Shown here in pieces: positions 8,202 through 16,992 of a stretch of 33,966 bases of DNA. The notes under the pieces were generated by a model. The model was not told the DNA's origin. It worked only from the letters and a program-made list of their open reading frames with translations, and did not search any database. The first letter of the stretch is position 1. Each line of letters begins with the position of its first letter. This DNA is from an uncultured Thiodictyon sp. GTDB taxonomy: Bacteria; Pseudomonadota; Gammaproteobacteria; Chromatiales; Chromatiaceae. The position numbers and the translations under genes are program-made. The stretch lies in NCBI GenBank assembly GCA_903837595.1, contig CAILVI010000232.1, positions 1 through 33,966 of the forward strand, given 5' to 3'.

Positions 8202-8953
8202 ATACCAATGCACCAGCTGAGGTCCTGCTCGGGGTCAATATCGATCATGTCTGTACGATCCGGCAGGCGCGGGGGACCCGCTATCCGGAGCCGATCCAGG
8301 CCGCTCTGGTGGCGGAGCAGGCGGGGGCGGACCTGATTACCCTGCACCTGCGCGAGGACCGTCGGCACATCCAGGATCGGGACGTGGAGCTGCTGCGCGA
8401 CATCCTGGTGACCCGCATGAATCTGGAGATGGCCGCCACGGCGGAGATGGGCCGCATCGCCGCGCGGCTGCGTCCGCCGGACTGCTGTCTGGTGCCCGAG
8501 CGGCGTGCCGAGCTGACCACCGAGGGTGGCCTCGACGTGGCCGGTCACCGGGCCGAGCTTACTGATTTCTGTGCCATGTTGGCGCAGGCGGGGGTGCGGG
8601 TGTCGCTCTTCATCGACCCCGACCCGGCGCAGCTTCAGGCCGCCCGCGCGGTCGGTGCGCCGGTGGTGGAAATCCACACCGGCCGCTACGCCGACGCTCA
8701 GGTTGCGGAGCAGCGGACCCTGGAGTTGCAGCGTATCCGTCAGGCGGTCGCCGTGGGCCTGGAGCTCGGACTTCAGGTCAATGCCGGGCATGGGCTCGAT
8801 TACCACAACGTCAAGGCGGTCGCGGCGATACCTGGGATACGTGAACTCAACATCGGCCACGCGATCGTCGCCCGTGCACTGTTCTGCGGGTTGGATCAGG
8901 CGGTGCGCGACATGAAGCGGGTGATCGATGCCGTGGTGGCGCGGCCGGCTTAA
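8198..8953 (+). CDS. pdxJ: pyridoxine 5'-phosphate synthase
   Basis: 251-residue TIM-barrel enzyme that condenses 1-deoxy-D-xylulose 5-phosphate with 3-amino-2-oxopropyl phosphate, the last ring-forming step of vitamin B6 synthesis. Typical stretches: [17 protein letters not shown] at the start, [52 protein letters not shown], and [10 protein letters not shown] followed by [14 protein letters not shown] near the end. GGGGAGG precedes ATG 8198 by four bases. The start overlaps the TGA of the small repeat-derived ORF. The recO-pdxJ order is the usual gammaproteobacterial arrangement, here with the repeat inserted between. Confidence 0.98.
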   Translation: MNTNAPAEVLLGVNIDHVCTIRQARGTRYPEPIQAALVAEQAGADLITLHLREDRRHIQDRDVELLRDILVTRMNLEMAATAEMGRIAARLRPPDCCLVPERRAELTTEGGLDVAGHRAELTDFCAMLAQAGVRVSLFIDPDPAQLQAARAVGAPVVEIHTGRYADAQVAEQRTLELQRIRQAVAVGLELGLQVNAGHGLDYHNVKAVAAIPGIRELNIGHAIVARALFCGLDQAVRDMKRVIDAVVARPA

Positions 8954-9010
8954 ATTGCCGTGCCAAGCGTTGTCTGCTTTCCATGACTATCTGAAGGATC
9001 GAGCGCTGCC

Positions 9011-10219
9011 ATGCCTTCCAACACCTTGACCTTGGTCCTCGCCGCCAACCGCGGTACCGGACTCGAGCCGCTGACCATCGATCGCCCCAAGGCCGCCGTT
9101 CCCTTCGGCGGCAAGTACCGGGTCATCGATTTCACCCTGGCCAACTGTCTGCACTCGGGTCTGCGCCAGGTCCTGGTGCTCACCCAATATAAGAGCCACT
9201 CGCTGCACAAGCACCTGCGCGACGGCTGGTCCATCTTCAACCCGGAGATGCGCGAGTTCATCACCGCGGTGCCGCCCCAGCAGCGCGAGGGCCTCAACTG
9301 GTATGGCGGTCCATTCGATGCCATCCGCCAGAACCGTTACCTGGTGGAACGCAGCGCCGCCGGTCAGGTGCTGGTGCTGATGGGCGAGGCCATCTATCGC
9401 ATGGACTATGCGGAGTTGATCCGCGCCCACCGGGAGTCGGCCGCGGTGGTGACGCTCGCGGTGCGCGGTATCCGTGAGCCGGGTTCCGGCGTGCAGCCCC
9501 TGGTTCGACTGGACGCCGATGGGCGGGTCCGCGAGTTGTTGCCGGCCCCGGTGGACGGGGCGCCCGGTGGCTTGGACGAGCCGCTCTCCACCATGGGCGT
9601 CTACTGCTTCGACAAGTCCTGGCTGCTCGCCGCGCTGGACCCTGGCCGGGAGGGGCCGGACCAGGACCTGGGGCTGGACCTCATCGCCCCGCTGCTCGGC
9701 GCGGTGAATGTGTGCGGCTATCGCTTCGGCGGCGCGCGGGGCCGGGTGACGCCGGACCGCTATTGGTGTGACCTCGCCTCGATCGACGCCTATTACCAGG
9801 CGAACATGGGCCTGCTGCGTGCCGATCCGCCGCTGGATCTCTACCAGGTCGACTGGAATATCCGGACCTATCAGGGGCAATACCCGCCGGCACGTACCGT
9901 GCCGGGGGCGACCAGCGGCACCGAGGGGATCTTCGTCAACTCGATGCTCGCGGCCGGTACCGTGATCAGCGGCGGTGGGGTCAATCATTCGATCCTGTTT
10001 CCGCGGGTGCGGGTGCATGACGGCGCCATCGTGGATTCCTCGATCCTCTTCGACGGGGTGCAGGTCGGGGCCGGTGCCAACTTGCGTAACTGCATCATAG
10101 AGAAGGACGTGCAGGTCCCAGCCAAGTCGCGCATCGGCTTCGGGGGCAAGCTCGATGCGGAGCGCTTCCCAGTCTCGGCCGATGGCATCGTGGTGGTGCC
10201 CAAGGGGTATCGGTTCTAG
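9011..10219 (+). CDS. glgC: GlgC-like ADP-glucose pyrophosphorylase paralog with degenerate active-site motifs
   Basis: 402 residues, collinear with bacterial GlgC over its whole length, including the N-terminal nucleotidyltransferase fold and the C-terminal left-handed beta-helix (INTSMLA-like SMLAAGTVISGGGV and IVDSSILFDGVQVGAGA). The expected LAGGRGTRL motif reads LAANRGTGLEPLT at 10-22. The WYxGTADA motif reads WYGGPFDA at 97-104. The catalytic SGDHxYxMDY motif reads MGEAIYRMDY at 124-133, so the metal-binding Asp is Glu. The EKP glucose-1-phosphate site reads PAP near 178-180. The DFGKDLIP block reads DLGLDLIA. The fold is kept but the catalytic set is not, suggesting a non-catalytic or regulatory paralog, as GlgD is for some firmicutes. 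Different chemistry is also possible. Confidence 0.85.
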   Translation: MPSNTLTLVLAANRGTGLEPLTIDRPKAAVPFGGKYRVIDFTLANCLHSGLRQVLVLTQYKSHSLHKHLRDGWSIFNPEMREFITAVPPQQREGLNWYGGPFDAIRQNRYLVERSAAGQVLVLMGEAIYRMDYAELIRAHRESAAVVTLAVRGIREPGSGVQPLVRLDADGRVRELLPAPVDGAPGGLDEPLSTMGVYCFDKSWLLAALDPGREGPDQDLGLDLIAPLLGAVNVCGYRFGGARGRVTPDRYWCDLASIDAYYQANMGLLRADPPLDLYQVDWNIRTYQGQYPPARTVPGATSGTEGIFVNSMLAAGTVISGGGVNHSILFPRVRVHDGAIVDSSILFDGVQVGAGANLRNCIIEKDVQVPAKSRIGFGGKLDAERFPVSADGIVVVPKGYRF

Positions 10220-10282
10220 GGCGTCGGTGCTGCGGCGCGAAGCGTGCAGCGTGGCCGCACCCCGCTGCGCGTGCGCCAGTGA

Positions 10283-10298
10283 TGGCGCCTCAGCGCCA
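10283..10298 (+). other. short perfect hairpin downstream of the GlgC-like gene
   Basis: TGGCGC at 10283-10288 and GCGCCA at 10293-10298 form a six-base-pair stem with a four-base loop. A second stem (GTGCAGCG with CGCTGCGC) lies just upstream around 10244-10270. There is no T run, so this is at most a weak or Rho-assisted transcript end for the GlgC-like gene. Confidence 0.35.
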
Positions 10299-10333
10299 CA
10301 AGCAGACCTGGTATCACGATTGAGGTTCAGTCC

Positions 10334-10564
10334 GTGACTTTCGCTTACGCAAACCTGTTGGTTCTTGCCATTGTCGTCCTGACCGGAGTGGGCGACTGTT
10401 TTCTTAAGCTCACCAGTCAGCAGCCATCGCCCTTTTTCAATGCCTCGTTTCTGATCGGCTTCACGATCTATGCCCTTGCTAGTTTAGAGGCCCGGTCGGG
10501 CTGGGAGATGCGATGTACGAACCTTCCCACAGGTCATGGGTCGACTTCCATGGTCGTCTGCTGA
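10334..10564 (+). pseudogene. truncated small DMT/SMR-like membrane transporter remnant
   Basis: From GTG 10334 the first ~50 residues are strongly hydrophobic and read like the start of a small drug/metabolite-type transporter: a first transmembrane helix (LLVLAIVVLTGVGDCFLKL), then SQQPSPFFNASFLIGFTIYALASL as the second. The glycine-Asp and Lys in the first helix fit EamA/SMR-like proteins. The similarity stops at about 10485. The rest of the frame is non-hydrophobic and overlaps the homospermidine synthase start at 10513. Intact relatives have about 100 or more residues and four helices, so this is most likely a 5' fragment left by a deletion. The family call is tentative. Confidence 0.55.
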
Positions 10565-11940
10565 TCCTGGGCTTCGGTGGTATCGGGCAGGGGGTTTTGC
10601 CGCTGCTGCTGCGCCATGTTCGCATGGCCCCGGAGCAGATCGCCATTGTCAGCGCGTCGGAGAGGGGCGCGGCCTTGGCGGTCGACTGTGGTGTCGCCTT
10701 TGCCGTGGAACCCCTGACGCGCGACAACTACCGGCAGGTCCTCGAGTCACGATTGGGCCCCGGCGATTTCCTGCTCAATCTGTCCATCAATGTCTGCAGC
10801 CTCGAGCTGATCGCCTGGTGTCAGGACCACCAGGTGCTCTATCTGGATGCCTGTATCGAGCCCTGGTTGGGTGGCTACTGTGACCAATCGGTGCCCCCGG
10901 CGAATCGTACCAACTATGCGCTGCGCGAGGCGGCATTGGCCCTGCGGCAGCCGGACGGCCCCCGCACGACGGCCGTCGTGACCCACGGCGTCAATCCCGG
11001 GCTGGTTTCTCACTTCGTCAAGCAGGCGTTGCTCGACCTCGCGGCCGAGCTGTGTCCCACCGCAGTGGAGCCGCAGAACCGGGCGCAGTGGGCGGCGCTC
11101 GCCCGGCGGCTGGAAGTGCGCGCCATCCATATCGCAGAGCGGGATACGCATACCTCTCGCCAGCGCAAGCAACCCGGTGAATTCGTCAATACCTGGTCGG
11201 TCGATGGTTTTGTGGGAGAGGGCTGCCAGCCGGCGGAGTTAGGCTGGGGCAGTCACGAACGTCATTGGCCATCCGACGCCCATCGCCATACCTTCGGCTG
11301 CGATGCCGCGATCTGGCTGGGGCGTCCTGGCGCCGGCGTGCGCGTGCGCAGTTGGACGCCCCTGGAGGGTCCTTACCACGGGTTTCTCATCACCCATGGC
11401 GAATCGATCTCCATTGCGGACTATCTGACCGTCCGGGATGGCGATGATACACTTTACCGCCCCACCGTCCACTATGCATACCATCCGTGCGACGATGCGG
11501 TGCTGTCCCTGCACGAATTGGCCGGCAAAGGCTGGGCGATGCAGCCCCGGCAGCGGCAGTTGGAGTCGGCATCGATCACCGCCGGCACCGACGAGTTGGG
11601 TGTACTGCTGTTGGGTCACGCCCGCGACGCCTATTGGTATGGGTCGCGGCTGAGCATCGAGCAAGCCCGGGCGCTGTGTCCTCACAACAATGCCACCACC
11701 CTGCAAACGTGCGCTGGCGTGCTCGCCGGTCTGGTGTGGGCGCTGCGGCATCCCGCGGCCGGGATCGTCGAGCCGGAGGAAATGGATTTCCGTGAGGTCC
11801 TGGCGGTGGCAATTCCCTACCTTGGAGAGATGGTAGGGGTCTATGGCGATTGGACGCCGCTGAAGGGTCGCAACCGCCTCTTCGCGGAGGACGTGGATGC
11901 CGATGATCCTTGGCAATTCAAGAATATTCTGGTTGATTGA
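10513..11940 (+). CDS. hss: homospermidine synthase
   Basis: 475 residues, the normal size for bacterial homospermidine synthase, which makes sym-homospermidine from two putrescines (or putrescine and spermidine) using NAD as a recycled cofactor. The N-terminal Rossmann nucleotide site is GFGGIGQG at 20-27. Further family stretches: DFLLNLSINVCSLELI, YLDACIEPW, VVTHGVNPGLVSHFVKQAL, and the C-terminal GIVEPEEMDF and YGDWTPLKGR. GGGAG lies a few bases before ATG 10513. The gene starts inside the transporter remnant and is followed after 64 bases by a TAXI-type binding protein on the same strand. A polyamine link between the two is speculative. Confidence 0.93.
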   Translation: MYEPSHRSWVDFHGRLLILGFGGIGQGVLPLLLRHVRMAPEQIAIVSASERGAALAVDCGVAFAVEPLTRDNYRQVLESRLGPGDFLLNLSINVCSLELIAWCQDHQVLYLDACIEPWLGGYCDQSVPPANRTNYALREAALALRQPDGPRTTAVVTHGVNPGLVSHFVKQALLDLAAELCPTAVEPQNRAQWAALARRLEVRAIHIAERDTHTSRQRKQPGEFVNTWSVDGFVGEGCQPAELGWGSHERHWPSDAHRHTFGCDAAIWLGRPGAGVRVRSWTPLEGPYHGFLITHGESISIADYLTVRDGDDTLYRPTVHYAYHPCDDAVLSLHELAGKGWAMQPRQRQLESASITAGTDELGVLLLGHARDAYWYGSRLSIEQARALCPHNNATTLQTCAGVLAGLVWALRHPAAGIVEPEEMDFREVLAVAIPYLGEMVGVYGDWTPLKGRNRLFAEDVDADDPWQFKNILVD

Positions 11941-12004
11941 GGTCGCCGCCGGTGCTTGATCGCCGTCGGCGACGCTGCTACTCAATACTTGGATGGGGGA
12001 CATC

Positions 12005-13366
12005 ATGAACAGCTTGCAATATCTTTGGCAGGTCCTGCGTGACGAACGCCGGGCCCTGGTGGAAGTGGTGCGTGAGCAGAAGCTTCTGGTGCTATTGGTG
12101 CTGGTGTCGTTGGCCGGTGCGGTCTACTATTTGCAGCCGTTTCCACCGCGCCATCTGATTATGGTCACTGGTCGCCCGGATGGCGCATACAGCATTATTG
12201 CCGATAGCGTCGCGCAATACGTGCAGGAGCGTGGTATTGAACTTGAGCTGCACAATTCAATGGCGTCCCTACAAAGTGCCGAGTTGCTTGCCAATCCGAA
12301 CGGCAAGGTTGACATTGCGCTCATTCAGGGGGGCTCGTTGGACGCCGCACTGGCGTCGCGGATTTATTCACTGGGTAGCGTTGTCTATGAGCCGGTTTGG
12401 ATTTTCTGCCGGCGCGGGCAATCGGTAAGGCATGAGCACCTGCCGGATCTGGCGGCGCTGCGTGTGGGTATTGGACCCGAGCAAGGCGGTACCCAACAAA
12501 TGGTCCGGGCATTGTTCAAGCTCAATGGCATCGAGATCGACGGCAACGCGCATTTCATCACCGGACCTTATGCCGAGAATTTTCGAGATTTTCAGTCGGG
12601 CGAGCTGGACGTCCTGATCATCGTTTCGCCAGTCTTCGATCCGGCGGTGCAATTCCTGTTACATGATCCCACCGTAGAACTGTTCGCGTTTTCCAAGGCC
12701 GCTGCCTATCAAAAGGCGCTGCCTTACATCAGTGAACTGACGCTGCCGGCCTTCTCCGTGGATATCAGGAAAAGATTGCCTCCGGAAGATGTCAGTTTGA
12801 TCGCGACCACCACTGCCGTGGCGGTCAAGAAGACGTTGCATCCTGATATCCAGACGCTCCTGTTAATGGCCGCCCGCGATCAACTGCGGGCCTCGCATTA
12901 TCGTTTTTTCGGTAAACGGGGGGAATTCCCGGCCTATATGGACCCGACCGTCGAGGCTAGTCCGCCGGCGCTTCACTATTATGACTATGGGGTGCCGCAG
13001 GGGCTGCGATATTTGCCCTTCTGGATGGCTGGGTTTGTCGATCGCATGTGGGTGTTGATTCTTTCCATCATGGCGGTGACTTATCCGCTTTCCAAGCTGA
13101 ATGTCCAGCTTCGGGCCATCCGCTATCACATCAAGCATCGCCGGCTTTATGAGGAGGTCCTGGTCCTGGAACGGCAGTTGTGCGAGGGATGCTTTGGGAT
13201 ACATGAAAAGCAAGTATTGCATGACCGGCTGACGCGACTCAATCGCCATGCCATTTCCGACCATGTCCCGGTCGGGATGGAGCGTGAATATTTTCATTTG
13301 TTGTCCGCCATAGAACTGCTGCGCACGAAGGCTCAGCGCCTTTTGTACCAACGCAACGACAAATAG
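12005..13366 (+). CDS. membrane-anchored TAXI-family (TRAP-type) solute-binding protein
   Basis: 453 residues from ATG 12005, chosen because GGGGGA sits four bases upstream; ATG 11993 is in frame but less well placed. A transmembrane segment at about residues 24-43 (LLVLLVLVSLAGAVYYL) is followed by a TAXI-type periplasmic binding domain: VTGRPDGAYSIIADSVAQYV, NGKVDIALIQGG, LRVGIGPEQGGTQQMVRAL and the later FQSGELDVLII. A second transmembrane segment (about 338-360, WVLILSIMAVTYPLS) leads to a basic, coiled-coil-like cytoplasmic tail. No TRAP membrane subunit is nearby. The anchored topology with a cytoplasmic tail suggests sensing or signalling rather than simple transport, but that is inference. 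Confidence 0.82.
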   Translation: MNSLQYLWQVLRDERRALVEVVREQKLLVLLVLVSLAGAVYYLQPFPPRHLIMVTGRPDGAYSIIADSVAQYVQERGIELELHNSMASLQSAELLANPNGKVDIALIQGGSLDAALASRIYSLGSVVYEPVWIFCRRGQSVRHEHLPDLAALRVGIGPEQGGTQQMVRALFKLNGIEIDGNAHFITGPYAENFRDFQSGELDVLIIVSPVFDPAVQFLLHDPTVELFAFSKAAAYQKALPYISELTLPAFSVDIRKRLPPEDVSLIATTTAVAVKKTLHPDIQTLLLMAARDQLRASHYRFFGKRGEFPAYMDPTVEASPPALHYYDYGVPQGLRYLPFWMAGFVDRMWVLILSIMAVTYPLSKLNVQLRAIRYHIKHRRLYEEVLVLERQLCEGCFGIHEKQVLHDRLTRLNRHAISDHVPVGMEREYFHLLSAIELLRTKAQRLLYQRNDK

Positions 13367-13840
13367 ACGGCTGGCGCCGTCGGATCGGCGCGGGGCGCTG
13401 GTATCGATACGAGGCGATGGGCTGCCGGCAACGCTCACGGTGGCGATCGTCGCGGCGGGCGCCGACCAGGTGCCGATCGTCAATGACAACCATCCGACCA
13501 TCGGGACGGCATGGCGGGCCTGTGTCACGCGGCGCGGGAGACGGGCAGCGGCACGGGCGAACCGGCGCGGCGTTTGGGTGTGGACGAAAAGGCAGCGCGG
13601 CGTTTGCCTGATCTGCGCCACGCGAGCAAGGTACAGTTGCTCGTGTGGGCCTTGCTCGCCGCGTGCCGCGGGCCGCCGGTTGGCCGTCGAGGGGCTCGAA
13701 GGTCCATCCAGGGTTCCCAAAGTCGGTCCGCGACCGGCCGAGCGCGAACGTTGCAGCTGCCGCGTAAAATTGCGTTTGCCAAGCCCGCCAACCATCGGTA
13801 GAATTGCTGGCTCTTGACGACAGGCAAACAGCTTGACGAC
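13367..13840. other. 474-base intergenic region, no convincing gene
   Basis: Between the TAXI-type gene and tRNA-Val. A hairpin GACGGC-TGGC-GCCGTC (13366-13381) overlaps the TAXI stop and may mark a transcript end, though it has no T run. The remainder is GC-rich with short open frames on both strands that have no ribosome binding site, no hydrophobic pattern and no recognisable motif. A 13-base direct repeat, CTTGACGACAGGC, occurs at 13813-13825 and 13832-13844, the second copy running into the tRNA. TTGACG in it could serve as a -35 element, but no good -10 is seen. Confidence 0.5.
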
Positions 13841-13917
13841 AGGCGCGTAGCTCAGCTGGTTAGAGCACCACCTTGACATGGTGGGGGTCGTTGGTTCGAG
13901 TCCAATCGCGCCTACCA
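13841..13917 (+). tRNA. tRNA-Val (anticodon GAC)
   Basis: A 77-base cloverleaf. The acceptor stem pairs AGGCGCG (13841-13847) with CGCGCCU; the D arm is GCUC-AGCUGGUUA-GAGC. The anticodon stem CCACC/GGUGG encloses UUGACAU, giving anticodon GAC, which reads GUC and GUU valine codons. The T arm contains GGUUCGAGUCC. The 3' CCA is encoded (13915-13917). Confidence 0.97.
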
Positions 13918-13925
13918 ATTCTCAG

Positions 13926-14020
13926 CCGCCGGCTACCGGCCCGGCCTCCAGCGCCACCGACCAACTCAGCGTGGTAAGGTGGTAGCAAAGGGGGCTTGCG
14001 GCCGGTAACCGGCGGTTTTT
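13926..14020 (+). terminator. probable terminator after tRNA-Val / leader structure before thrS
   Basis: A 16-base arm at 13926-13941 (CCGCCGGCTACCGGCC) pairs with 14000-14015 (GGCCGGTAACCGGCGG) with one mismatched position, followed by TTTTT. The long loop holds a smaller CCACC/GGTGG stem. This fits an intrinsic terminator ending the tRNA transcript. It lies 76 bases before the thrS ATG, so it could also be part of a thrS leader. Confidence 0.6.
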
Positions 14021-14096
14021 GTTTAGGTCCCCGCCATGGGCCCGCTCATGTGATCTTTGGTAGCGATCACCACTGAACCGATAAGGATGATTTCCC

Positions 14097-16019
14097 ATGC
14101 CCCAGATTACCCTCCCCGACGGTTCCATCCGTTCCTTCGATGCCCCGGTGTCCGTACACCAGGTGGCCGCATCCATTGGTGCCGGGCTGGCCAAGGCGGC
14201 CCTGGCCGGGCGCGTGGACGCTCGCCTGGTCGATACCTCATACCTCATTGATGCGGACGCGACGCTGGCCATCGTTACCGCGAAGGATGAGGCGGACGCC
14301 CTGGAACTGCTGCGCCACGACGCCGCCCATGTAATGGCCCAGGCGGTGCAGGAACTTTTCCCCGGCACTCAGGTGACCATCGGCCCGGCCATCGAGAACG
14401 GCTTTTACTACGACTTCGCCCGTGCCGAGCCCTTCGTCCCTGAGGACCTGGAGCGGATCGAGGCGCGGATGCACGAGATCGTGAAGCGCGATCTGCCGAT
14501 CACCCGCGAGGTGATGGACCGGGATGAGGCCAAGCGCGTCTTTGCCGAGCTGGGTGAGACCTACAAGGTCGAGATCATCGAGGACATCATCCCGGTCGGG
14601 GAGGAGGTCTCGATCTACCGCCAGGGCGACTGGTTTGATGTCTGCCGCGGCCCGCACCTGCCGAGCACCGGTAAACTGGGTGAGGGCTTCAAGCTCACCA
14701 AGGTGGCAGGCGCCTACTGGCGCGGCGACGCCAAGAACGCCCAGCTGCAGCGCATCTACGGTACCGCCTGGCGGGACAAGAAGGAACTGCGGGCCTATCT
14801 GACCCGCCTGGAGGAGGCCGAGAAACGCGATCACCGCCGGCTCGGCCGCCAGCTCGACCTCTTCCACTTCCAGGAAGAGGCCCCGGGGATGGCCTTCTGG
14901 CACCACAAAGGCCGAGTCGTCTATCGCCTGGCCGAGCAGTACATGCGCGAGAAGCTCGCGCAGTACGGCTACGATGAGGTCGAGACGCCTCAGGTGCTGG
15001 ATCGCTCGCTCTGGGAGCGTTCGGGCCACTGGGACAAGTTCGCCGGCGGCATGTTCACCACCCAGTTGGACGAACACGACTACGCCATCAAGCCCATGAA
15101 CTGCCCCGGGCACATCCAGCTGTACAATCAGGGGCTGAAGAGCTATCGCGACCTGCCGTTGCGGATCGCCGAGTTCGGGGTGGTGCATCGCTACGAGCCC
15201 TCAGGTACCCTGCACGGGCTGATGCGCGCGCGCCGCTTCACCCAGGACGACGCCCATATCTTTTGCACCGAGGACCAACTCCAGGCCGAGGTGGCGACGC
15301 TCATCGATATGGTCTTCGAGACCTATCGGGACTTCGGCTTCGACCAAGTGGCCCTGGCCCTGTCGTTGCGCCCGGATCAGCGGGTGGGCAGTGATGAACT
15401 GTGGGACAAGGGTGAGGCAGCGCTCGATAAGGCCTTGCGCGACAAGGGCCTGGAGTTCAAGGTTCAGCCGGGGGAGGGTGCCTTCTACGGCCCCAAGATC
15501 GAATTTACGCTGCACGACAGCATCGGACGCGCCTGGCAGTGCGGTACCATTCAGGTCGACTTCTCGATGCCCGGGCGGTTGGGTGCACACTACATCGCTG
15601 AGGACAACGGCAAGCAGACCCCGGTGATGATCCACCGTGCCATCCTGGGTTCGGTGGAGCGTTTCATCGGCATCCTGATCGAACATTATGCCGGGTTGCT
15701 GCCGGTGTGGTTGGCGCCGGTGCAGGCGGTGGTGCTCAATATCACCGACCATCAGGCCCCCTATGTGACCGAGGTGACTAACGCCTTGCGCAAAAAGGGC
15801 TTCCGTGTCGATTCGGACTTGAGAAACGAGAAGATCGGCTTTAAGATTCGCGCTCATACCTTGCAGCGGGTGCCTTATCTGCTGATCCTCGGTGATCGCG
15901 AGGTCGAGACCCGGACCCTGTCGGTGCGTGATCGCAAGGGTCAGGACCTGGGCGCGTGTGGGCTTGACGCCTTCATGGACCGGCTCGGCGACGAGGTGGC
16001 GCGGCGGGTGCACGACTGA
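14097..16019 (+). CDS. thrS: threonyl-tRNA synthetase
   Basis: 640 residues, full length. Attaches threonine to tRNA-Thr in the cytoplasm. Domains in order: N-terminal TGS domain (residues 1-60), editing domain with HDAAH at 74-78 whose histidines clear Ser-tRNA-Thr, class II catalytic core with the MNCPGH zinc/active-site block at 334-339 (zinc Cys C336) and [13 protein letters not shown], then the anticodon-binding domain. AAGGA at about 14080-14084 precedes ATG 14097. It heads the conserved thrS-infC-rpmI-rplT-pheS-pheT-ihfA order. In E. coli ThrS represses its own translation through a tRNA-like operator; such an operator was not identified by eye here. Confidence 0.98.
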   Translation: MPQITLPDGSIRSFDAPVSVHQVAASIGAGLAKAALAGRVDARLVDTSYLIDADATLAIVTAKDEADALELLRHDAAHVMAQAVQELFPGTQVTIGPAIENGFYYDFARAEPFVPEDLERIEARMHEIVKRDLPITREVMDRDEAKRVFAELGETYKVEIIEDIIPVGEEVSIYRQGDWFDVCRGPHLPSTGKLGEGFKLTKVAGAYWRGDAKNAQLQRIYGTAWRDKKELRAYLTRLEEAEKRDHRRLGRQLDLFHFQEEAPGMAFWHHKGRVVYRLAEQYMREKLAQYGYDEVETPQVLDRSLWERSGHWDKFAGGMFTTQLDEHDYAIKPMNCPGHIQLYNQGLKSYRDLPLRIAEFGVVHRYEPSGTLHGLMRARRFTQDDAHIFCTEDQLQAEVATLIDMVFETYRDFGFDQVALALSLRPDQRVGSDELWDKGEAALDKALRDKGLEFKVQPGEGAFYGPKIEFTLHDSIGRAWQCGTIQVDFSMPGRLGAHYIAEDNGKQTPVMIHRAILGSVERFIGILIEHYAGLLPVWLAPVQAVVLNITDHQAPYVTEVTNALRKKGFRVDSDLRNEKIGFKIRAHTLQRVPYLLILGDREVETRTLSVRDRKGQDLGACGLDAFMDRLGDEVARRVHD

Positions 16020-16152
16020 GCCGGTGTCCGGGGCGAGCCGCGAGGGGCCGCTCGGCCACTGTCCGGTAAGTTGATATTTTTAGGGTGGTGAAACTGAAGT
16101 CACCGCCCGCTGGGCCAGGTCCCCAACCTGTGGGGCGCGTGCCCGCATTGTT

Positions 16153-16196
16153 GGCCGGGGCGCACCCCAGTCATCGGACAGGGACGGCCTTTTTTT
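16153..16196 (+). terminator. candidate intrinsic terminator or attenuator just upstream of infC
   Basis: GGCCG at 16153-16157 can pair with CGGCC at 16185-16189, enclosing an inner GGG/CCCC stem, and is followed directly by seven T (16190-16196). The T run ends ten bases before the infC ribosome binding site. It could end thrS transcription or act as an attenuator for infC-rpmI-rplT. The outer stem is only five base pairs, so the call is moderate. Confidence 0.45.
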
Positions 16197-16218
16197 AATC
16201 CTTGTGGAGGAACCTGCA

Positions 16219-16737
16219 ATCGCTGCACCAAAGAGAAACCGCGTCAATCGCGAGATCAACATCCCAGAAGTTCGGTTGATCGGCGCGGATGGCAACCAGG
16301 TTGGAGTCGTCAGGGTCCGTGAGGCCCTGGAGATGGCCGAAGAGGCGGGGATGGATCTGGTAGAGATCGTTCCGACCGCTGAGCCACCGGTATGCCGTCT
16401 CATGGACTACGGCAAGTTCCGCTTCGACCAGAAGAAGAAGCAGAATGAGGCCAAGAAGAAGCAGAAGCAGGTCCAGATCAAGGAGATCAAGTTCCGCCCA
16501 GGGACGGACGAAGGGGACTATCAGGTCAAACTACGCAACCTGATCCGTTTCCTCGAAGAAGGGGACAAGGCGAAGGTCACCATGCGGTTTCGCGGGCGTG
16601 AACATGCGCACCGCGAACTTGGGCTGGAGTTGCTCAAGCGCGTGGAGAACGACCTTGCCCCGTATAGCATCGTGGAACAACAACCCCAGATGGAAGGACG
16701 CCAGATGGTCATGGTGCTCGGTCCCAAGAAACATTAA
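16219..16737 (+). CDS. infC: translation initiation factor IF-3, with AUC start codon
   Basis: 172 residues if initiated at ATC 16219. IF-3 binds the 30S subunit, prevents 50S joining and checks the start codon. The N-domain reads [21 protein letters not shown] and continues to [10 protein letters not shown] and [12 protein letters not shown]; after a lysine-rich linker, the C-domain includes [19 protein letters not shown] 16219 is chosen because GGAGG at 16206-16210 is spaced eight bases from it. The GTG at 16204 overlaps that Shine-Dalgarno site and would add five residues not seen in IF-3. Rare AUU/AUC starts at infC are known to let IF-3 repress its own translation, so the same control is likely here. 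Confidence 0.96.
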   Translation: MAAPKRNRVNREINIPEVRLIGADGNQVGVVRVREALEMAEEAGMDLVEIVPTAEPPVCRLMDYGKFRFDQKKKQNEAKKKQKQVQIKEIKFRPGTDEGDYQVKLRNLIRFLEEGDKAKVTMRFRGREHAHRELGLELLKRVENDLAPYSIVEQQPQMEGRQMVMVLGPKKH

Positions 16738-16772
16738 CAAAAACATATTCAGCAAATCGCGAAGTTGAGAAC

Positions 16773-16967
16773 ATGCCCAAGATCAAGACCAATCGCGGGG
16801 CGGCGAAGCGCTTCAAGCGCACGTCCACCGGCGTCAAGTGCTACTCGTCCTTTCGGCGGCACATCCTGACCAAGAAGACGACCAAGCGGAAGCGTCAGCT
16901 GCGTTCCGCCAAACTGATTCATGCGTCGGATCTGAAGTCCGCGCGGCGGATGATCCCCTACTGCTGA
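16773..16967 (+). CDS. rpmI: 50S ribosomal protein L35
   Basis: 64 residues, very basic, with the standard start [15 protein letters not shown] and end SARRMIPYC. It is part of the large ribosomal subunit. ATG 16773 lies 35 bases after infC and 25 bases separate it from rplT, the normal infC-rpmI-rplT operon. In E. coli the L20 protein represses rpmI and rplT translation; such control is likely but not shown here. Confidence 0.98.
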   Translation: MPKIKTNRGAAKRFKRTSTGVKCYSSFRRHILTKKTTKRKRQLRSAKLIHASDLKSARRMIPYC

Positions 16968-16992
16968 TCGCACCTGATACCGGAGAATAACG

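Noticed and set aside
13440-13817. Plus-strand ORFs of 96-125 codons between the TAXI-type gene and tRNA-Val
   Set aside because: Overlapping frames, no ribosome binding site, Arg-rich composition and no family resemblance.
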